A stretch of 64,000 bases of DNA. It comes from an uncultured Collinsella sp. (GTDB taxonomy: Bacteria; Actinomycetota; Coriobacteriia; Coriobacteriales; Coriobacteriaceae). The notes beneath the pieces were generated by a model. The model saw nothing but the letters and a program-made list of their open reading frames with translations, was not told where the DNA came from and ran no database searches. Numbering within the stretch: position 1 is the first letter of the stretch; each line of letters opens with the position of its first letter. The translations under genes and the position numbers were made by a program. Of this stretch, positions 42,673 to 51,895 are shown piece by piece. The stretch spans positions 1-64,000 of the forward strand of contig CAUCKA010000008.1 in NCBI GenBank assembly GCA_958443265.1, read 5' to 3'.

Positions 42673-44091
42673 ATGCCGAATGTCCCCACCATCACCCCAG
42701 GCCCGGATGATGCCGAGTACACGCCCGAAGGTGCCACCGAAACGATTCCTCTGATTAAAAACGTACATGCCGACAAGCAGAGCGAACGCACGAACGATAC
42801 GGCCGAAATTTCCGATGAAGAGGCGTATGCCAAGCTCAAGGCAAAACGTGCCGAACGTCGACGCAAAAAGCTGATTCGACGCGGTATTGCCGCCGGCGTC
42901 GTAGGTGCCATCGCGCTCATTGCCATTGTCGCAACCCTGGTTATCAATGCGCAGCCGCAGGGCGCTAGCGGGCCTGTGACCGACATGGTGACCGAGGGCA
43001 CGTTTACCACAACGGTCGAGGCGAAAGGCCAGCTCAAACCCATTTCGTCCTCAGTGGTCTCCCCTTCTGTCGACGGTACGGTCGATTCGATCAACGTGCA
43101 GGCAGGCCAATCCGTCAACGAGGGCGACGTGCTTATGACCATTAAAAACGACGAGCTCGATCGCAACGTTGCCGAGGCGCAGCGTGCAGTTGCAGCCGCC
43201 CAGGAAGACCTCACCAACGCGCAGAAAGCCGCCGCTGTCGCGCAGGCCACCCCAACGACGGACGTCGATGGAGCTTCCGCAGCGGCTGGCGTCTCCGCCG
43301 CATCAGCGGACACGAACGCCGTATCGGCCGCGCAGCGCAGCCTCGCATCGGCCCAGGCAAACCTCGACCAGGCGAACGCCAAGGCCGCCAGCCGTACGGT
43401 CACGGCCCCGAGCTCGGGTAGCATCGTGGAGCTCAACGCCAAGGTGGGCGCCACGGTAACAGGCGGCATGATCATGGGCGAAAGCGATACAAGCGGCGGC
43501 AAGCAGTGCATGCAGATTGCCGACCTGTCCAAGATGAAGGTGACCGTGCAGGTGGGCGAAAAGGATATCGCCAAGATCGCCGTGGGCCAGAGCGCCAACG
43601 TGACCTATCCAGCGTTTCCCGATATCGTGAGCCAGGGAACGGTCACGGCCATCGCCTCGGTGGCAAACTCCGACTCCAACTCCGGCGGCGGCAGCGTAAC
43701 CTTTAACGTCGACATCCTCATCGAAGCACCCGACAGTCGCCTTAAGCCGGGTATGACTGCCGAGGTCTCGGTAGTGACCGAGAAGCTCGACGACGTGGTT
43801 ATGGTGCCGACCATGGCGCTGATGACCGAAGATGGCGAGCACTATTACGTCAATCTGGCCACCGATTCGGAAGGCAAGAAGACGCGCCGCGTGAAGGTGA
43901 CCGTCGTGACGCAAAACGACAACGAGGCTGTAGTCGGTAAGACGCAGGTCAAGCGCGACGACCAGGGCAACGAGATCAACCCAGACGTCCCGGTTACCAA
44001 GTTACGCGACGGCGACACCATCGTGACGGATACCGGCACAGGCATGACGGCAGACGGCGGCGACAATATGTCTGCCGACGAGGGCAAGTAA
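42673..44091 (+). CDS. MacA/HlyD-type adaptor of an ABC exporter
   Basis: A 472-residue membrane-anchored adaptor. The N-terminal 75 residues are cytosolic, followed by one helix (GVVGAIALIAIVATLVI). The outside part has a biotinyl-lipoyl-like domain (VDSINVQAGQSVNEGDVLM), a coiled-coil hairpin rich in Ala and Gln (NVAEAQRAVAAAQEDL to AQRSLASAQANLDQANA), and a beta-barrel with TVQVGEKDIAKIAVGQ and GMTAEVSVVTEKLDD. In bacteria with one membrane such adaptors work with MacB-type transporters to export peptides, antibiotics or lipids. The start follows AAAGGAGACGCT. Its stop and the ATPase start share one A (TAATG). Confidence 0.9.
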   Translation: MPNVPTITPGPDDAEYTPEGATETIPLIKNVHADKQSERTNDTAEISDEEAYAKLKAKRAERRRKKLIRRGIAAGVVGAIALIAIVATLVINAQPQGASGPVTDMVTEGTFTTTVEAKGQLKPISSSVVSPSVDGTVDSINVQAGQSVNEGDVLMTIKNDELDRNVAEAQRAVAAAQEDLTNAQKAAAVAQATPTTDVDGASAAAGVSAASADTNAVSAAQRSLASAQANLDQANAKAASRTVTAPSSGSIVELNAKVGATVTGGMIMGESDTSGGKQCMQIADLSKMKVTVQVGEKDIAKIAVGQSANVTYPAFPDIVSQGTVTAIASVANSDSNSGGGSVTFNVDILIEAPDSRLKPGMTAEVSVVTEKLDDVVMVPTMALMTEDGEHYYVNLATDSEGKKTRRVKVTVVTQNDNEAVVGKTQVKRDDQGNEINPDVPVTKLRDGDTIVTDTGTGMTADGGDNMSADEGK

Positions 44092-44864
44092 TGCGTCCCG
44101 TCATCGACATCCGCAACGTGCACCGCATCTTTGAGAGCGAGGCCGGTTGCGCCCACATCCTGCACAACGTGAGCCTGGCGGTGAACCCCGGTGAGTTCGT
44201 CGCAATCACCGGCCCCTCGGGCTCGGGCAAGTCGACGCTCATGAACATCCTGGGCTGCTTGGACAAGCCGACGGCGGGTGATTATTTCCTGCAAGGGCTC
44301 AACGTCGCCGAGCTCGACGATGATGAGCTCACCGAGGTGCGCGCGCTGAGCATCGGCTTTGTCTTTCAGAGTTTTAACTTGCTGCCGCGTCTGACGGTGA
44401 TCGAAAACGTCATGCTGCCGCTGTCCTACACCAATGTGCCGCGTAGCCAGCGCGAGATGCGCGCCGTGCACGCGCTGCAAGCCGTCACACTGCCGGTCGA
44501 CCATTGGGACCACCGCATATCGGAACTCTCGGGCGGACAGATGCAGCGCGTCGCCATCGCGCGCGCCCTCGTCAACGACCCGCCCATCATTTTGGCCGAC
44601 GAGCCAACGGGAAATCTAGACTCGACAACCGGGGCGCTCGTCATGGAAACCTTCCACAAGCTCCAGAAACGCGGCAAGACCATCGTACTCATCACGCATG
44701 ACCCCGGCATCGCCGCCGAGGCCGATCGAGCCGTAACCATCCGTGACGGGCGAATCCATGACGGCGCATATGTCGCGCATACACCGAATACGTTACGCGG
44801 GGCCGTGAACGCCCTGCCCACGATTTCGACATCCACCAATCAGCCGAAGGGAGCGAAGGAATGA
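44091..44864 (+). CDS. MacB-type ABC transporter ATPase
   Basis: A 257-residue nucleotide-binding subunit of the LolD/MacB class. Walker A is GPSGSGKSTLMNILGC, the Q-loop is in GFVFQSFNLLPRLTV, the signature is LSGGQMQRVAIARAL, Walker B is PIILADEPTGNLDS, and the switch histidine is in VLITHDPGIA. The ATPase is separate from its permease, unlike MacB proper where both are fused. It overlaps the adaptor upstream by one base and the permease downstream as ATGA. Confidence 0.95.
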   Translation: MRPVIDIRNVHRIFESEAGCAHILHNVSLAVNPGEFVAITGPSGSGKSTLMNILGCLDKPTAGDYFLQGLNVAELDDDELTEVRALSIGFVFQSFNLLPRLTVIENVMLPLSYTNVPRSQREMRAVHALQAVTLPVDHWDHRISELSGGQMQRVAIARALVNDPPIILADEPTGNLDSTTGALVMETFHKLQKRGKTIVLITHDPGIAAEADRAVTIRDGRIHDGAYVAHTPNTLRGAVNALPTISTSTNQPKGAKE

Positions 44865-46075
44865 GCACCCGCGATCTTGTCCAAGAAGCCCTTCACTCGC
44901 TCGAGGCCAACAAGGGACGCAGCCTGCTCACCATCCTTGGCATCGTCATTGGCATCGCCTCGGTCATCGCCATGACTTCGCTCATCGGCGGCATCCAAAA
45001 CAGCCTGGTCAACAGCCTGGGCCTCAATGCAGCCCGCATGGTAGAGATCTATTCGTCCCAAGAACTCACCGATTCGGATGTGGAAAAGCTTCGCAAACTG
45101 GTGCCGCAGATTGAGCAGATCGGCATCGTCGATAGCGCCTATTCCGAGTACAAGGTCGGGGATAAAAGCTATACCGTCATGGCACACGGCGTCGATAGCG
45201 ACATGCTCGATGCCGTGGGCGCCAGCAAGCTCGTTGCGGGACGTGTCTATTCACAGGCAGAGTCTCAATCAGGCTCGCGCGTGGCGCTCATCAGCCGCGG
45301 CGGCGCCGATCAGCTTTACGGCAACGAACAGGACGCACTGGGGAAAACCATCAAGGTGTCCAACGGCGAGGTGCAGATTGTAGGCGTGATTGATGGCGGC
45401 AGCGACTCCATGGGCTCGCTCACGCTATATATGCCACGCGAAACCATCTCCGGCCTGTTTGGCGACGAGAATCCTTCATTCCCCAGCGTGACGGCACTTG
45501 CCGCCGAGGGCACAGACATGGACGAGCTCTGCAAGACCATCGAGTCTAAGGTGCGCGCGATGAAGGGCATCTCGGAGGATGATGAGTACGACAGCGTATC
45601 GGCGACCTCCATGAAAAGCGCCATCGATGCACTCAACTCGTTTATGGGCGCCTTCTCGCTCATCATGGGCGCTGTCGCCAGTATCTCACTGCTTGTCGGC
45701 GGAATCGGCATTATGAATATGATGCTTACCAACGTGACTGAGCGCATCCGCGAGATCGGTATTCGCCGTGCCTTGGGTGCCAGTCGCCGCGATATCACCG
45801 CGCAGTTTTTGGCCGAGTCCTCGGCGCTGTGCGTCACCGGTGGCCTGCTGGGTGTCCTGATTGGCTATCTGCTGGCCTGGGGCCTCGCGATGTTTGCCGC
45901 AGGATCAGGGGTTCTCAACGAGCTCGGTGCCAGTGGGGAGATCACACCGAGCTTTTCAATCGCCACGGTGCTGCTGGCCTTCGGCGTCTCCGTCGGCATC
46001 GGCGTGATCTTTGGCTTCTACCCCGCTCGCCGCGCGGCAAAGCTCAACCCGGTGGAGTGCCTACGCTACCAGTAA
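44861..46075 (+). CDS. MacB-like ABC transporter permease (FtsX fold)
   Basis: A 404-residue permease with one N-terminal helix (LLTILGIVIGIASVIAMTSL), a MacB periplasmic core domain of about 220 residues facing outside, and three C-terminal FtsX helices (LIMGAVASISLLVGGIGIMN, GGLLGVLIGYLLAWGLAMF, VLLAFGVSVGIGVIFGFYP). The end, ARRAAKLNPVECLRYQ, is the standard FtsX-class terminus. Together with the adaptor and ATPase it forms a complete export system. The substrate cannot be read. It converges with the cobalamin operon; 46076-46284 holds a REP half copy and no convincing gene. Confidence 0.93.
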   Translation: MSTRDLVQEALHSLEANKGRSLLTILGIVIGIASVIAMTSLIGGIQNSLVNSLGLNAARMVEIYSSQELTDSDVEKLRKLVPQIEQIGIVDSAYSEYKVGDKSYTVMAHGVDSDMLDAVGASKLVAGRVYSQAESQSGSRVALISRGGADQLYGNEQDALGKTIKVSNGEVQIVGVIDGGSDSMGSLTLYMPRETISGLFGDENPSFPSVTALAAEGTDMDELCKTIESKVRAMKGISEDDEYDSVSATSMKSAIDALNSFMGAFSLIMGAVASISLLVGGIGIMNMMLTNVTERIREIGIRRALGASRRDITAQFLAESSALCVTGGLLGVLIGYLLAWGLAMFAAGSGVLNELGASGEITPSFSIATVLLAFGVSVGIGVIFGFYPARRAAKLNPVECLRYQ

Positions 46076-46090
46076 GCCACCACCAACAAG

Positions 46091-46119
46091 TTGCGGCGAA
46101 TTAGGGACCGTTTGGGGGT
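46091..46119 (+). repeat. Half copy of the 29851 repeat
   Basis: TTGCGGCGAATTAGGGACCG plus the next nine bases match 29850-29878 at 22 of 29 positions. No complementary right arm is visible nearby, so it looks like a truncated element. Confidence 0.5.
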
Positions 46120-46284
46120 GCGGACGCCGGAAACGTAGAGATCGGCCTCGCCGAAGTCGGCCTGGGCCCGGCAGGGCCTGCGTCAGCATTGCCAAAAACG
46201 CCTATCGAAAGGGCGAATCCTTCTTGACAGAACTACAGGAACACCCCCCACGCGGGCGGGAGGGCGCGCAGGCGCGGCGAGCGC

Positions 46285-47058
46285 CTAGCGCGCGAACTCC
46301 CGTAAGAGCGCATCTTCCACTTCCCGAAGCGAAAGGGCCCCGCCTCCCTCGGCGGGACGGGTGACCACGACACAGCGCGCTCCCACGGCGCGCGCTGCGG
46401 CGAGCTTCTCGGCCGTGCCGCCTACGGTTCCCGAGTCCTTGGTCACAAGCCACTGGGCGCCCACCTGCCGAAGCATCGCCTCGTTGAGCTCGCGGGTGAA
46501 GGGCCCCTGCATGCCGATGACGTGCGACGGCGAAAACCCCGCGTCGATGCACTTCGTTATAGCACCGGGCAGCGGGAGCACACGCACGAAGAAGCGCTCC
46601 GCGAAATCGGCGACGTGTGTGTAGGGAGCAAGCTCCTTGCTCCCCGTCGTGAGAAGAACGCGACCCGGGTTCTCGGAGAGAAAGCGCGCCGCGCAGGCGA
46701 TCGACGCGACCGGCACGACGCCTTTGGGCAGCGCCTCGACCGGGCGCGCAAGGCGCAGGCATCGTGCACCCACGGCGAGCGAAGCGGCCCGGATGTTGTC
46801 GCTTGCGAGCGTAGCGAAGGGGTGCGTGGCGTCGACGACGATACGCGCGCCGGAAAGCTCGCGCTCCATGTCGGCATCGTCGAGCCTGCCCGCATGCACC
46901 TCGATGCCCGGAAGCTCACCCAAAAGCTCGCCTCCGTACTCGGTTGCCGCGTAGGCACGGGCGGGGATGCCCGCCCCGCTCGCCCATTCACACAGAAGGC
47001 GGCCCTCGGTGGTGCCGGCGAAGATGCGCAGCGCCGGCACGGATGCAGGGGCCGTCAC
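46285..47058 (-). CDS. cbiJ: Cobalt-precorrin-6A reductase
   Basis: About 257 residues, CobK/CbiJ family, reducing the macrocycle of (cobalt-)precorrin-6A with NADPH. It shows RIFAGTTEGRLLCEWA at the start, ATEYGGELLG, VVDATHPFATLASDNI, and near the end VIGMQGPFTRELNEAML, LVTKDSGTVGGTAEKLAAA. The longest frame extends upstream inside cbiC; the GTG at 47056-47058 overlaps the cbiC stop as GTGA and gives the normal length. Last gene of the 17-gene operon. No clear terminator follows. Confidence 0.9.
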   Translation of the reverse strand: MTAPASVPALRIFAGTTEGRLLCEWASGAGIPARAYAATEYGGELLGELPGIEVHAGRLDDADMERELSGARIVVDATHPFATLASDNIRAASLAVGARCLRLARPVEALPKGVVPVASIACAARFLSENPGRVLLTTGSKELAPYTHVADFAERFFVRVLPLPGAITKCIDAGFSPSHVIGMQGPFTRELNEAMLRQVGAQWLVTKDSGTVGGTAEKLAAARAVGARCVVVTRPAEGGGALSLREVEDALLREFAR

Positions 47059-47696
47059 TTCGCGCCACCCGTGCGCGTGATCTGGTAGAGCAGCGCGTTC
47101 ATAATGGCCGCCGCCACGGTCGAGCCGCCCTTGCGACCCCTCGCGACTATGGCCGGCACGCGTCGCGCGAGTAGCTCCTCTTTCGCCTCGACCACGTTCA
47201 CAAACCCGACCGGCACCCCAACGACGAGCGCGGGCGCGATCTTCCCCGCGTCCATGAGCTCGGCGAGGCGCAGAAGTGCTGTGGGAGCGTTGCCGACGGC
47301 CACGATGAGCGGACCCTCGATGCGGCAAGCTTTGTCCATGCTCGCAACGGCGCGAGTCGTGCCCGCGGCGCGCGCAGCCGCGGCGACATCAGGGTCGGCC
47401 ATGTAGCACACGGCCTTGCAGCCGAGCTTCGCGAGCGCGGGCTTGCTTATGCCTGCGAGCGCCATGTTCGTGTCGGTGAGCACCGTGGCCCCTGCACGCA
47501 GAGCGTCGAGCGCACAGTGCGCAGCGTCATGGGTGAACACGAGGGAATCGGCGTACGAGAAGTCGGCAGTGGTGTGGATGACGCGTTTAACGACGGGCCC
47601 TTCGAGCGGCGGGAACGTGCGGCTGCCGAGCTCTTCGGTGATGATCTCGAAGCTGCGCCGCTCGATGTCGCCGGGCGCCATCTCCTTGGAATCCAT
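47055..47696 (-). CDS. cbiC: Cobalt-precorrin-8 methylmutase
   Basis: A 213-residue CobH/CbiC enzyme that moves a methyl group from C11 to C12 to give cobyrinate. Family blocks are PGDIERRSFEIITEEL, VVKRVIHTTADFSYAD with the catalytic histidine, TDTNMALAGISK, VGNAPTALLRLAELM and VGVPVGFVNVVEAKEEL. It starts immediately after the cobO stop with no gap, and ends overlapping cbiJ. Confidence 0.95.
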   Translation of the reverse strand: MDSKEMAPGDIERRSFEIITEELGSRTFPPLEGPVVKRVIHTTADFSYADSLVFTHDAAHCALDALRAGATVLTDTNMALAGISKPALAKLGCKAVCYMADPDVAAAARAAGTTRAVASMDKACRIEGPLIVAVGNAPTALLRLAELMDAGKIAPALVVGVPVGFVNVVEAKEELLARRVPAIVARGRKGGSTVAAAIMNALLYQITRTGGAK

Positions 47697-48212
47697 CTAG
47701 TACTCCACTCCTTCCCTTGCACATATCCCCTGAGAGTAGGGGTGTTTCTCGCACCGCATCTCGGTTATGTAGTCGGCCTTCTCCACGATTTTGCGGGAAG
47801 GCGCGCGCCCGGTGAGCGCTACTTCGACGCCACGCGCGGACATATCGAGCGCGCGGTCCACGAGCGCCTCGTCGACAAGCCCCTTCGAAAGCGCGTCGAG
47901 CGCCTCGTCGAGCACGAGCAGCCCCTCCTGAGCGCCCTCGAGCTCGGCGAGCGCGGAAGCGAGGTTCCCATCGTGCAGCTCGCACGTCGCGGCAAGTTCT
48001 TCCGACGTCATCGACCAGGTAAACTTGTCCGACACCTTCCCCGCGAACAAGGGCACGCCGAAATGCTCGGCGAGCAGGCGCGCCTCCCCGCTTTCGCCGT
48101 CTTTCAGGAACTGCACGACGACGACGCGGCGGCCTGCGGCGAGCATGCGAAGGGCGAGGCCCATCGCCGCCGTGGTCTTGCCTTTGCCGTCGCCATGATA
48201 CACGTGGATCAT
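47697..48212 (-). CDS. cobO: Cob(I)yrinic acid a,c-diamide adenosyltransferase (CobO/BtuR type)
   Basis: A 171-residue P-loop enzyme that attaches the 5'-deoxyadenosyl group from ATP to cobalt. The P-loop is YHGDGKGKTTAAMGLAL at residues 4-20, with VVVVQFLKDGESGEA, WSMTSEE, LLVLDEALDALSKGLV and VALTGRAPSRKIVEKADYIT. This is the CobA/CobO family, not PduO. It overlaps cbiP by 4 nt (ATGA). Confidence 0.95.
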   Translation of the reverse strand: MIHVYHGDGKGKTTAAMGLALRMLAAGRRVVVVQFLKDGESGEARLLAEHFGVPLFAGKVSDKFTWSMTSEELAATCELHDGNLASALAELEGAQEGLLVLDEALDALSKGLVDEALVDRALDMSARGVEVALTGRAPSRKIVEKADYITEMRCEKHPYSQGICAREGVEY

Positions 48213-49708
48213 ACGCCCTCCTCGATAATGCGGTAGACATACTCCATGTCAAGCGCCCCGCGCACGACGTCGGCCAGGCGGTCGAACTCGCGCGCACGGT
48301 GATCGGCTGCGGACGCTGCGCCCGCAGCACCCACGACGCTCTCGGGCAGGCCGCGCATGCGCGCGAGCGAGCGCGCGAGAGCGAGCGCCACCCCCGGTTC
48401 GTCGAACAGGCCGTGGAGATAGGTTCCGAACACGTTTCCGCAGGCCGCGCCTTCTGGTTTGCCGCCAATCGTGCCCGCAGGGGCGCAGGAGACGGTCGTT
48501 TCGCCGTCGTGAATCTCGTACCCGCGCGCCGTCATGCCGTTCCACACCGAGAACGCGCCTTGGGCGCCCGTGATGCGCAGCTCCGACTGGGCGAGGCGCT
48601 TTTCCTCCTTGAACACCGTACTTGCAGGGATGAGCCCGAGCCCGCGCGCGGTGCCAGCGCCTTCCCTGCCGTGCGGGTCGGAAAGCTCGTCTCCCAAAAG
48701 CTGGTAGCCTCCGCATATGCCGAGCACCGGCGTGCCCGCGCCCGAAAGCGCGCGTACACAGGCTCCGATGCCGCTAGTCGCAAGCCAGCGCGCGTCGTCG
48801 AGCGTGGTCTTCGAGCCGGGAAGCACCACCAGGTCGGGTCGGCCCAGATCGGTCGTCGAGGAAACGTAGCGCACGCCCACGCCGGGCACGCGCGAAAGCG
48901 GGTCGAAGTCGGTGAAGTTCGACAGATGCGGAAGACGCACGACGGCGACGTCGATGACGCCGCGCGCCTCGCGGGCAGATAGGCGCGGCGCGAGCGAGTC
49001 CTCGTCGTCCAGGTCGAGCGTAAGATACGGCACGACCCCCACGACGGGAACCCCGCACATCTTCTCGAGCGGGGCCAAACCCGGGCGCAGGATTTCCACA
49101 TCGCCGCGGAACTTGTTCACCACAAGCCCCCGCAAAAGCGCGCGGTCCTCGGGCGCAAGGAGCGCGACCGTGCCGTAGAGCTGGGCAAACACCCCGCCCG
49201 GGTCGATGTCGCCCGCGAGCAGCACGGGGGAGGACACGGCGCGCGCGAGCCCCATGTTGACGATGTCGTTTTCGGCAAGGTTGATTTCGGCGGGGCTGCC
49301 GGCGCCCTCGATGACGATGACGTCGTTTTCCTCCGCGAGCGAATCGAACGCCTCCAAAATCTGCGGCATGAGCGCCTTCTTTCGCGCGAAGTAGTCCCTC
49401 GCAGCGAAGGCTCCCTGCGCCTTGCCGGCCACGATGAGCTGGCTTCGGTGGCCGCTTTCGGGCTTGAGCAGGATGGGGTTCATGCGCACGTCGGGCGCGA
49501 TGCCGCACGCCTCGGCCTGCATGATCTGGGCGCGCCCCATCTCGAGCCCGTCGGCCGTGACACCGCTGTTGAGTGCCATGTTCTGGCTCTTGAAGGGAGT
49601 CACGCGCAGGCCGTCCTGCGAAAGTACGCGGCACAGCCCAGCCGCAAGCAGGCTCTTCCCCGCGTTCGACATGGTGCCCTGGATCATGATGGGCTTCGCC
49701 CTACCCAC
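48209..49708 (-). CDS. cbiP: Cobyric acid synthase
   Basis: About 499 residues, ATP- and glutamine-dependent amidation of adenosylcobyrinate a,c-diamide at b, d, e and g side chains. The N-terminal ATPase domain has MIQGTMSNAGKSLLAAGLCR, PFKSQNMALNSGVTADG, MNPILLKPESGHRSQLIV and VIEGAGSPAEINL. The C-terminal glutaminase domain carries the catalytic cysteine in VLGICGGYQLLG and the histidine in GTYLHGLFDEPGV. The frame reads back to 49855, but GTG at 49706-49708, just before the cobD stop codon, gives the correct length. Confidence 0.95.
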   Translation of the reverse strand: MGRAKPIMIQGTMSNAGKSLLAAGLCRVLSQDGLRVTPFKSQNMALNSGVTADGLEMGRAQIMQAEACGIAPDVRMNPILLKPESGHRSQLIVAGKAQGAFAARDYFARKKALMPQILEAFDSLAEENDVIVIEGAGSPAEINLAENDIVNMGLARAVSSPVLLAGDIDPGGVFAQLYGTVALLAPEDRALLRGLVVNKFRGDVEILRPGLAPLEKMCGVPVVGVVPYLTLDLDDEDSLAPRLSAREARGVIDVAVVRLPHLSNFTDFDPLSRVPGVGVRYVSSTTDLGRPDLVVLPGSKTTLDDARWLATSGIGACVRALSGAGTPVLGICGGYQLLGDELSDPHGREGAGTARGLGLIPASTVFKEEKRLAQSELRITGAQGAFSVWNGMTARGYEIHDGETTVSCAPAGTIGGKPEGAACGNVFGTYLHGLFDEPGVALALARSLARMRGLPESVVGAAGAASAADHRAREFDRLADVVRGALDMEYVYRIIEEGV

Positions 49709-50924
49709 GGGTATCGACCTCCTTCGCCGAGCCTCGGCCATCCGCGCCCGCCATAGCGCCGCTGCAAGAAGCGCCGCCCCGTTCGTCGGGTTCGCCTTCG
49801 CCCGATGCGCCTTCCGCCCGAAGCGCACGGCTGAACGCCATCGCAAGCCGGGCATTCTCCTTGCGCGTGCGCACCGCGACGCGGCACCAGAAACGGGACA
49901 GTACCGAAAACGAGTCGCACGTGCGGACCAAAACCCCCTGTTTATACAGGCGCTCGGGGATGTCTTTCGCCGGCGTGCGGACTAAAAGGAAGTTCGCATC
50001 CGACGGCACGACGGAAAGCCCGAGCGAGGAGAGCTCATGGGAAAGCCAAGCTCGCTCGCCCGCCAATACATCGCGCGTGCGCGAGACGTATTCAACGTCC
50101 TCCAGGGCGGCGATGCCCGCGGCCTCGGCGACCGAGGAGACGGGCCACGCCTGCCCCGCCCGGCGAATCCCCTCGATGAGTTGGGCGTTTCCGCTGATCA
50201 GATATCCCAACCGCAACCCCGCCATTCCGTAGAGCTTGGTGAACGCGGAGAGCACGGCCACATGGCGCGAACACGCGGCGCGTGCGGCCACGCTCCTTTC
50301 GCGGGCGTCGGGCGCAAATCCGAGAAAGCACTCGTCCACGACGAGCAGCGCGCCCACCTGCTCGCAGCGGCAGGCCGCAGCATCGATCACACGGGGGTCG
50401 ACGAGGCGCCCCGTCGGGTTGTTCGGATTGCAGAGGTACGCCACGTCTCTCGGCCCCTCGATCGCGCGGGCGAAGGAGGCAGGCACGTCGAAGTCGTCCG
50501 CTTCGGAGAGCGGGAACTCCTGCACGCATGCGCCGTAGTACGATGCCGCCTCCGCATATTCAGAGAACGTCGGCGCGCACACGACGAGGCGTTTCGAGCG
50601 CACCGCCGCGGCGAGCCGCCAGATGATGTCGGACGCGCCCGCGCCGCAGACGATAGTATCTTCGGGAATGCCCTGGTCGCGCGCTAGCGCGCGACCGAGG
50701 GCGAGGCTTTCCCTATCGGGGTAGGCGTCGATTCGAGAAAGCGCCTTGCAAGCTGCGGCGACGGCGCGCGGCGAGGGGCCTGCCGGATTCACGTTCACCG
50801 AGAAGTCAATGAGGTCGGAGGCACCCCCTTCGCAAGCGATGCCGAGCGATTGCGCGCTGCCCCCATGCGTGCGGGCGCGCAGGATTCCCCCGGCAGCCCG
50901 GGGCGCGGCGTGGTCTTTCCTCAT
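49701..50924 (-). CDS. cobD: L-threonine-O-3-phosphate decarboxylase (CobD aminotransferase type)
   Basis: About 407 residues, PLP-dependent fold type I, making (R)-1-amino-2-propanol phosphate for the nucleotide-loop linker. It shows DFSVNVNPAGPSPRAV, YPDRESLALGRALA, CGAGASDIIWRLAAAV, LCNPNNPTGRL, VDECFLGFAPDA, and the PLP lysine in SAFTKLYGMAGLRLGYL. Family members are about 360 residues; here about 40 extra Gly/Ser/Glu-rich residues (EGASGEGEPDERGGASC onward) follow the last conserved helix. The ATG at 50922-50924 overlaps the cbiB stop as ATGA, so the longer frame to 51035 is discarded. Confidence 0.93.
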   Translation of the reverse strand: MRKDHAAPRAAGGILRARTHGGSAQSLGIACEGGASDLIDFSVNVNPAGPSPRAVAAACKALSRIDAYPDRESLALGRALARDQGIPEDTIVCGAGASDIIWRLAAAVRSKRLVVCAPTFSEYAEAASYYGACVQEFPLSEADDFDVPASFARAIEGPRDVAYLCNPNNPTGRLVDPRVIDAAACRCEQVGALLVVDECFLGFAPDARERSVAARAACSRHVAVLSAFTKLYGMAGLRLGYLISGNAQLIEGIRRAGQAWPVSSVAEAAGIAALEDVEYVSRTRDVLAGERAWLSHELSSLGLSVVPSDANFLLVRTPAKDIPERLYKQGVLVRTCDSFSVLSRFWCRVAVRTRKENARLAMAFSRALRAEGASGEGEPDERGGASCSGAMAGADGRGSAKEVDTRG

Positions 50925-51895
50925 GCCATCGCCCCCACGGCGAGCACGACCGCCGCGCGCGCGGCGCCGAAGACGACGAGCGCGCATACGGACGCGGCGA
51001 GCATGAGCCTTGTCGCCCGGGCGATGTCGCCCCACTCGATTTCGCGGGACGCGTCGCCTATCGTCGGTTTCTCAACGAGCTTGCCGAAATACACCGCGGG
51101 TCCTGCCAGGCGCAGTCCAAGCGCACCCGCGCACGCCGACTCGGTCTGCGCCGCGTTCGGGCTCGCATGGCGACGCCTGTCGCGGCGCCAGATGCGCGCC
51201 GCCCCGCGCGCGTCGAGCCCGACGATCGGGCACACGGCGATCATGAACAGGGCCGATAACCGCGAGGGAATCCAGTTCACCGCATCGTCGAGGCGCGCCG
51301 AGGCGCAGCCGAAGTCGATGTAGCGCTCGTTTTTGTAGCCCACCATGCTGTCGAGCGTGTTCACCGCCTTGTACGCCATGCCCAAAGGCGCACCCCCGAT
51401 CATAAGGTAGAAAAGCGGCGCGATGACGCCGTCGCTCGCGTTCTCCGCCACCGTTTCCACGGCGGCGCGCGCGACGCCCTGCTCGTCGAGAACAGACGTG
51501 TCGCGTCCCACGATGAGCCCGACAGCTTCACGCGCCGCGACAAGGCCGCCCCTCGAGAACGCACGGGCCACGGCCAGGCTCTGGCGGCGCAGCTCGCATG
51601 CCGCGAGAATCTGATAGCTCGCCCATGCCTCGGCCACGAAGCGCAGGCCGGAGTGAACCATGCCGCAAAGATGCAGGATTCCCCAGGTCAAAAGCCCACA
51701 CGCAAGCGGAAGCGCCACGGCGAGCACAAGTCCTGCGGCGCGCGTGCCCGCGGACGTTTGCGGGAATGCGCGCCGCAGGCGGCCTTCGGCACACGTGATC
51801 GCGCGCCCCATGGCGACGACGGGATGGGGAAGCCAGCGCGGGTCGCCGAAGGCAAGGTCGGTCGCGAACCCGGCGGCGACGGCAAGAATCGTCAT
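50921..51895 (-). CDS. cbiB: Adenosylcobinamide-phosphate synthase CbiB
   Basis: About 324 residues, integral membrane protein joining aminopropanol (phosphate) to adenosylcobyric acid. The N-terminus is AGFATDLAFGDPRWLPHPVV, then VGRDTSVLDEQGVARAAVET, VAENASDGVIAPLFYLMIGG, YKAVNTLDSMVGYKNERY and DDAVNWIPSRLSALFM, all family hallmarks. Five or so membrane segments. The upstream part of the open frame to 52189 lies inside the neighbouring gene and is discarded; ATG at 51893-51895 shares a base with that gene's stop (TGATG). Confidence 0.95.
   Translation of the reverse strand: MTILAVAAGFATDLAFGDPRWLPHPVVAMGRAITCAEGRLRRAFPQTSAGTRAAGLVLAVALPLACGLLTWGILHLCGMVHSGLRFVAEAWASYQILAACELRRQSLAVARAFSRGGLVAAREAVGLIVGRDTSVLDEQGVARAAVETVAENASDGVIAPLFYLMIGGAPLGMAYKAVNTLDSMVGYKNERYIDFGCASARLDDAVNWIPSRLSALFMIAVCPIVGLDARGAARIWRRDRRRHASPNAAQTESACAGALGLRLAGPAVYFGKLVEKPTIGDASREIEWGDIARATRLMLAASVCALVVFGAARAAVVLAVGAMA

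Noticed and set aside
46011..46364. 117-codon plus-strand frame after the ABC permease
   Set aside because: It starts within the permease gene and ends inside cbiJ; Arg/Pro-rich without motif. Treated as non-coding.
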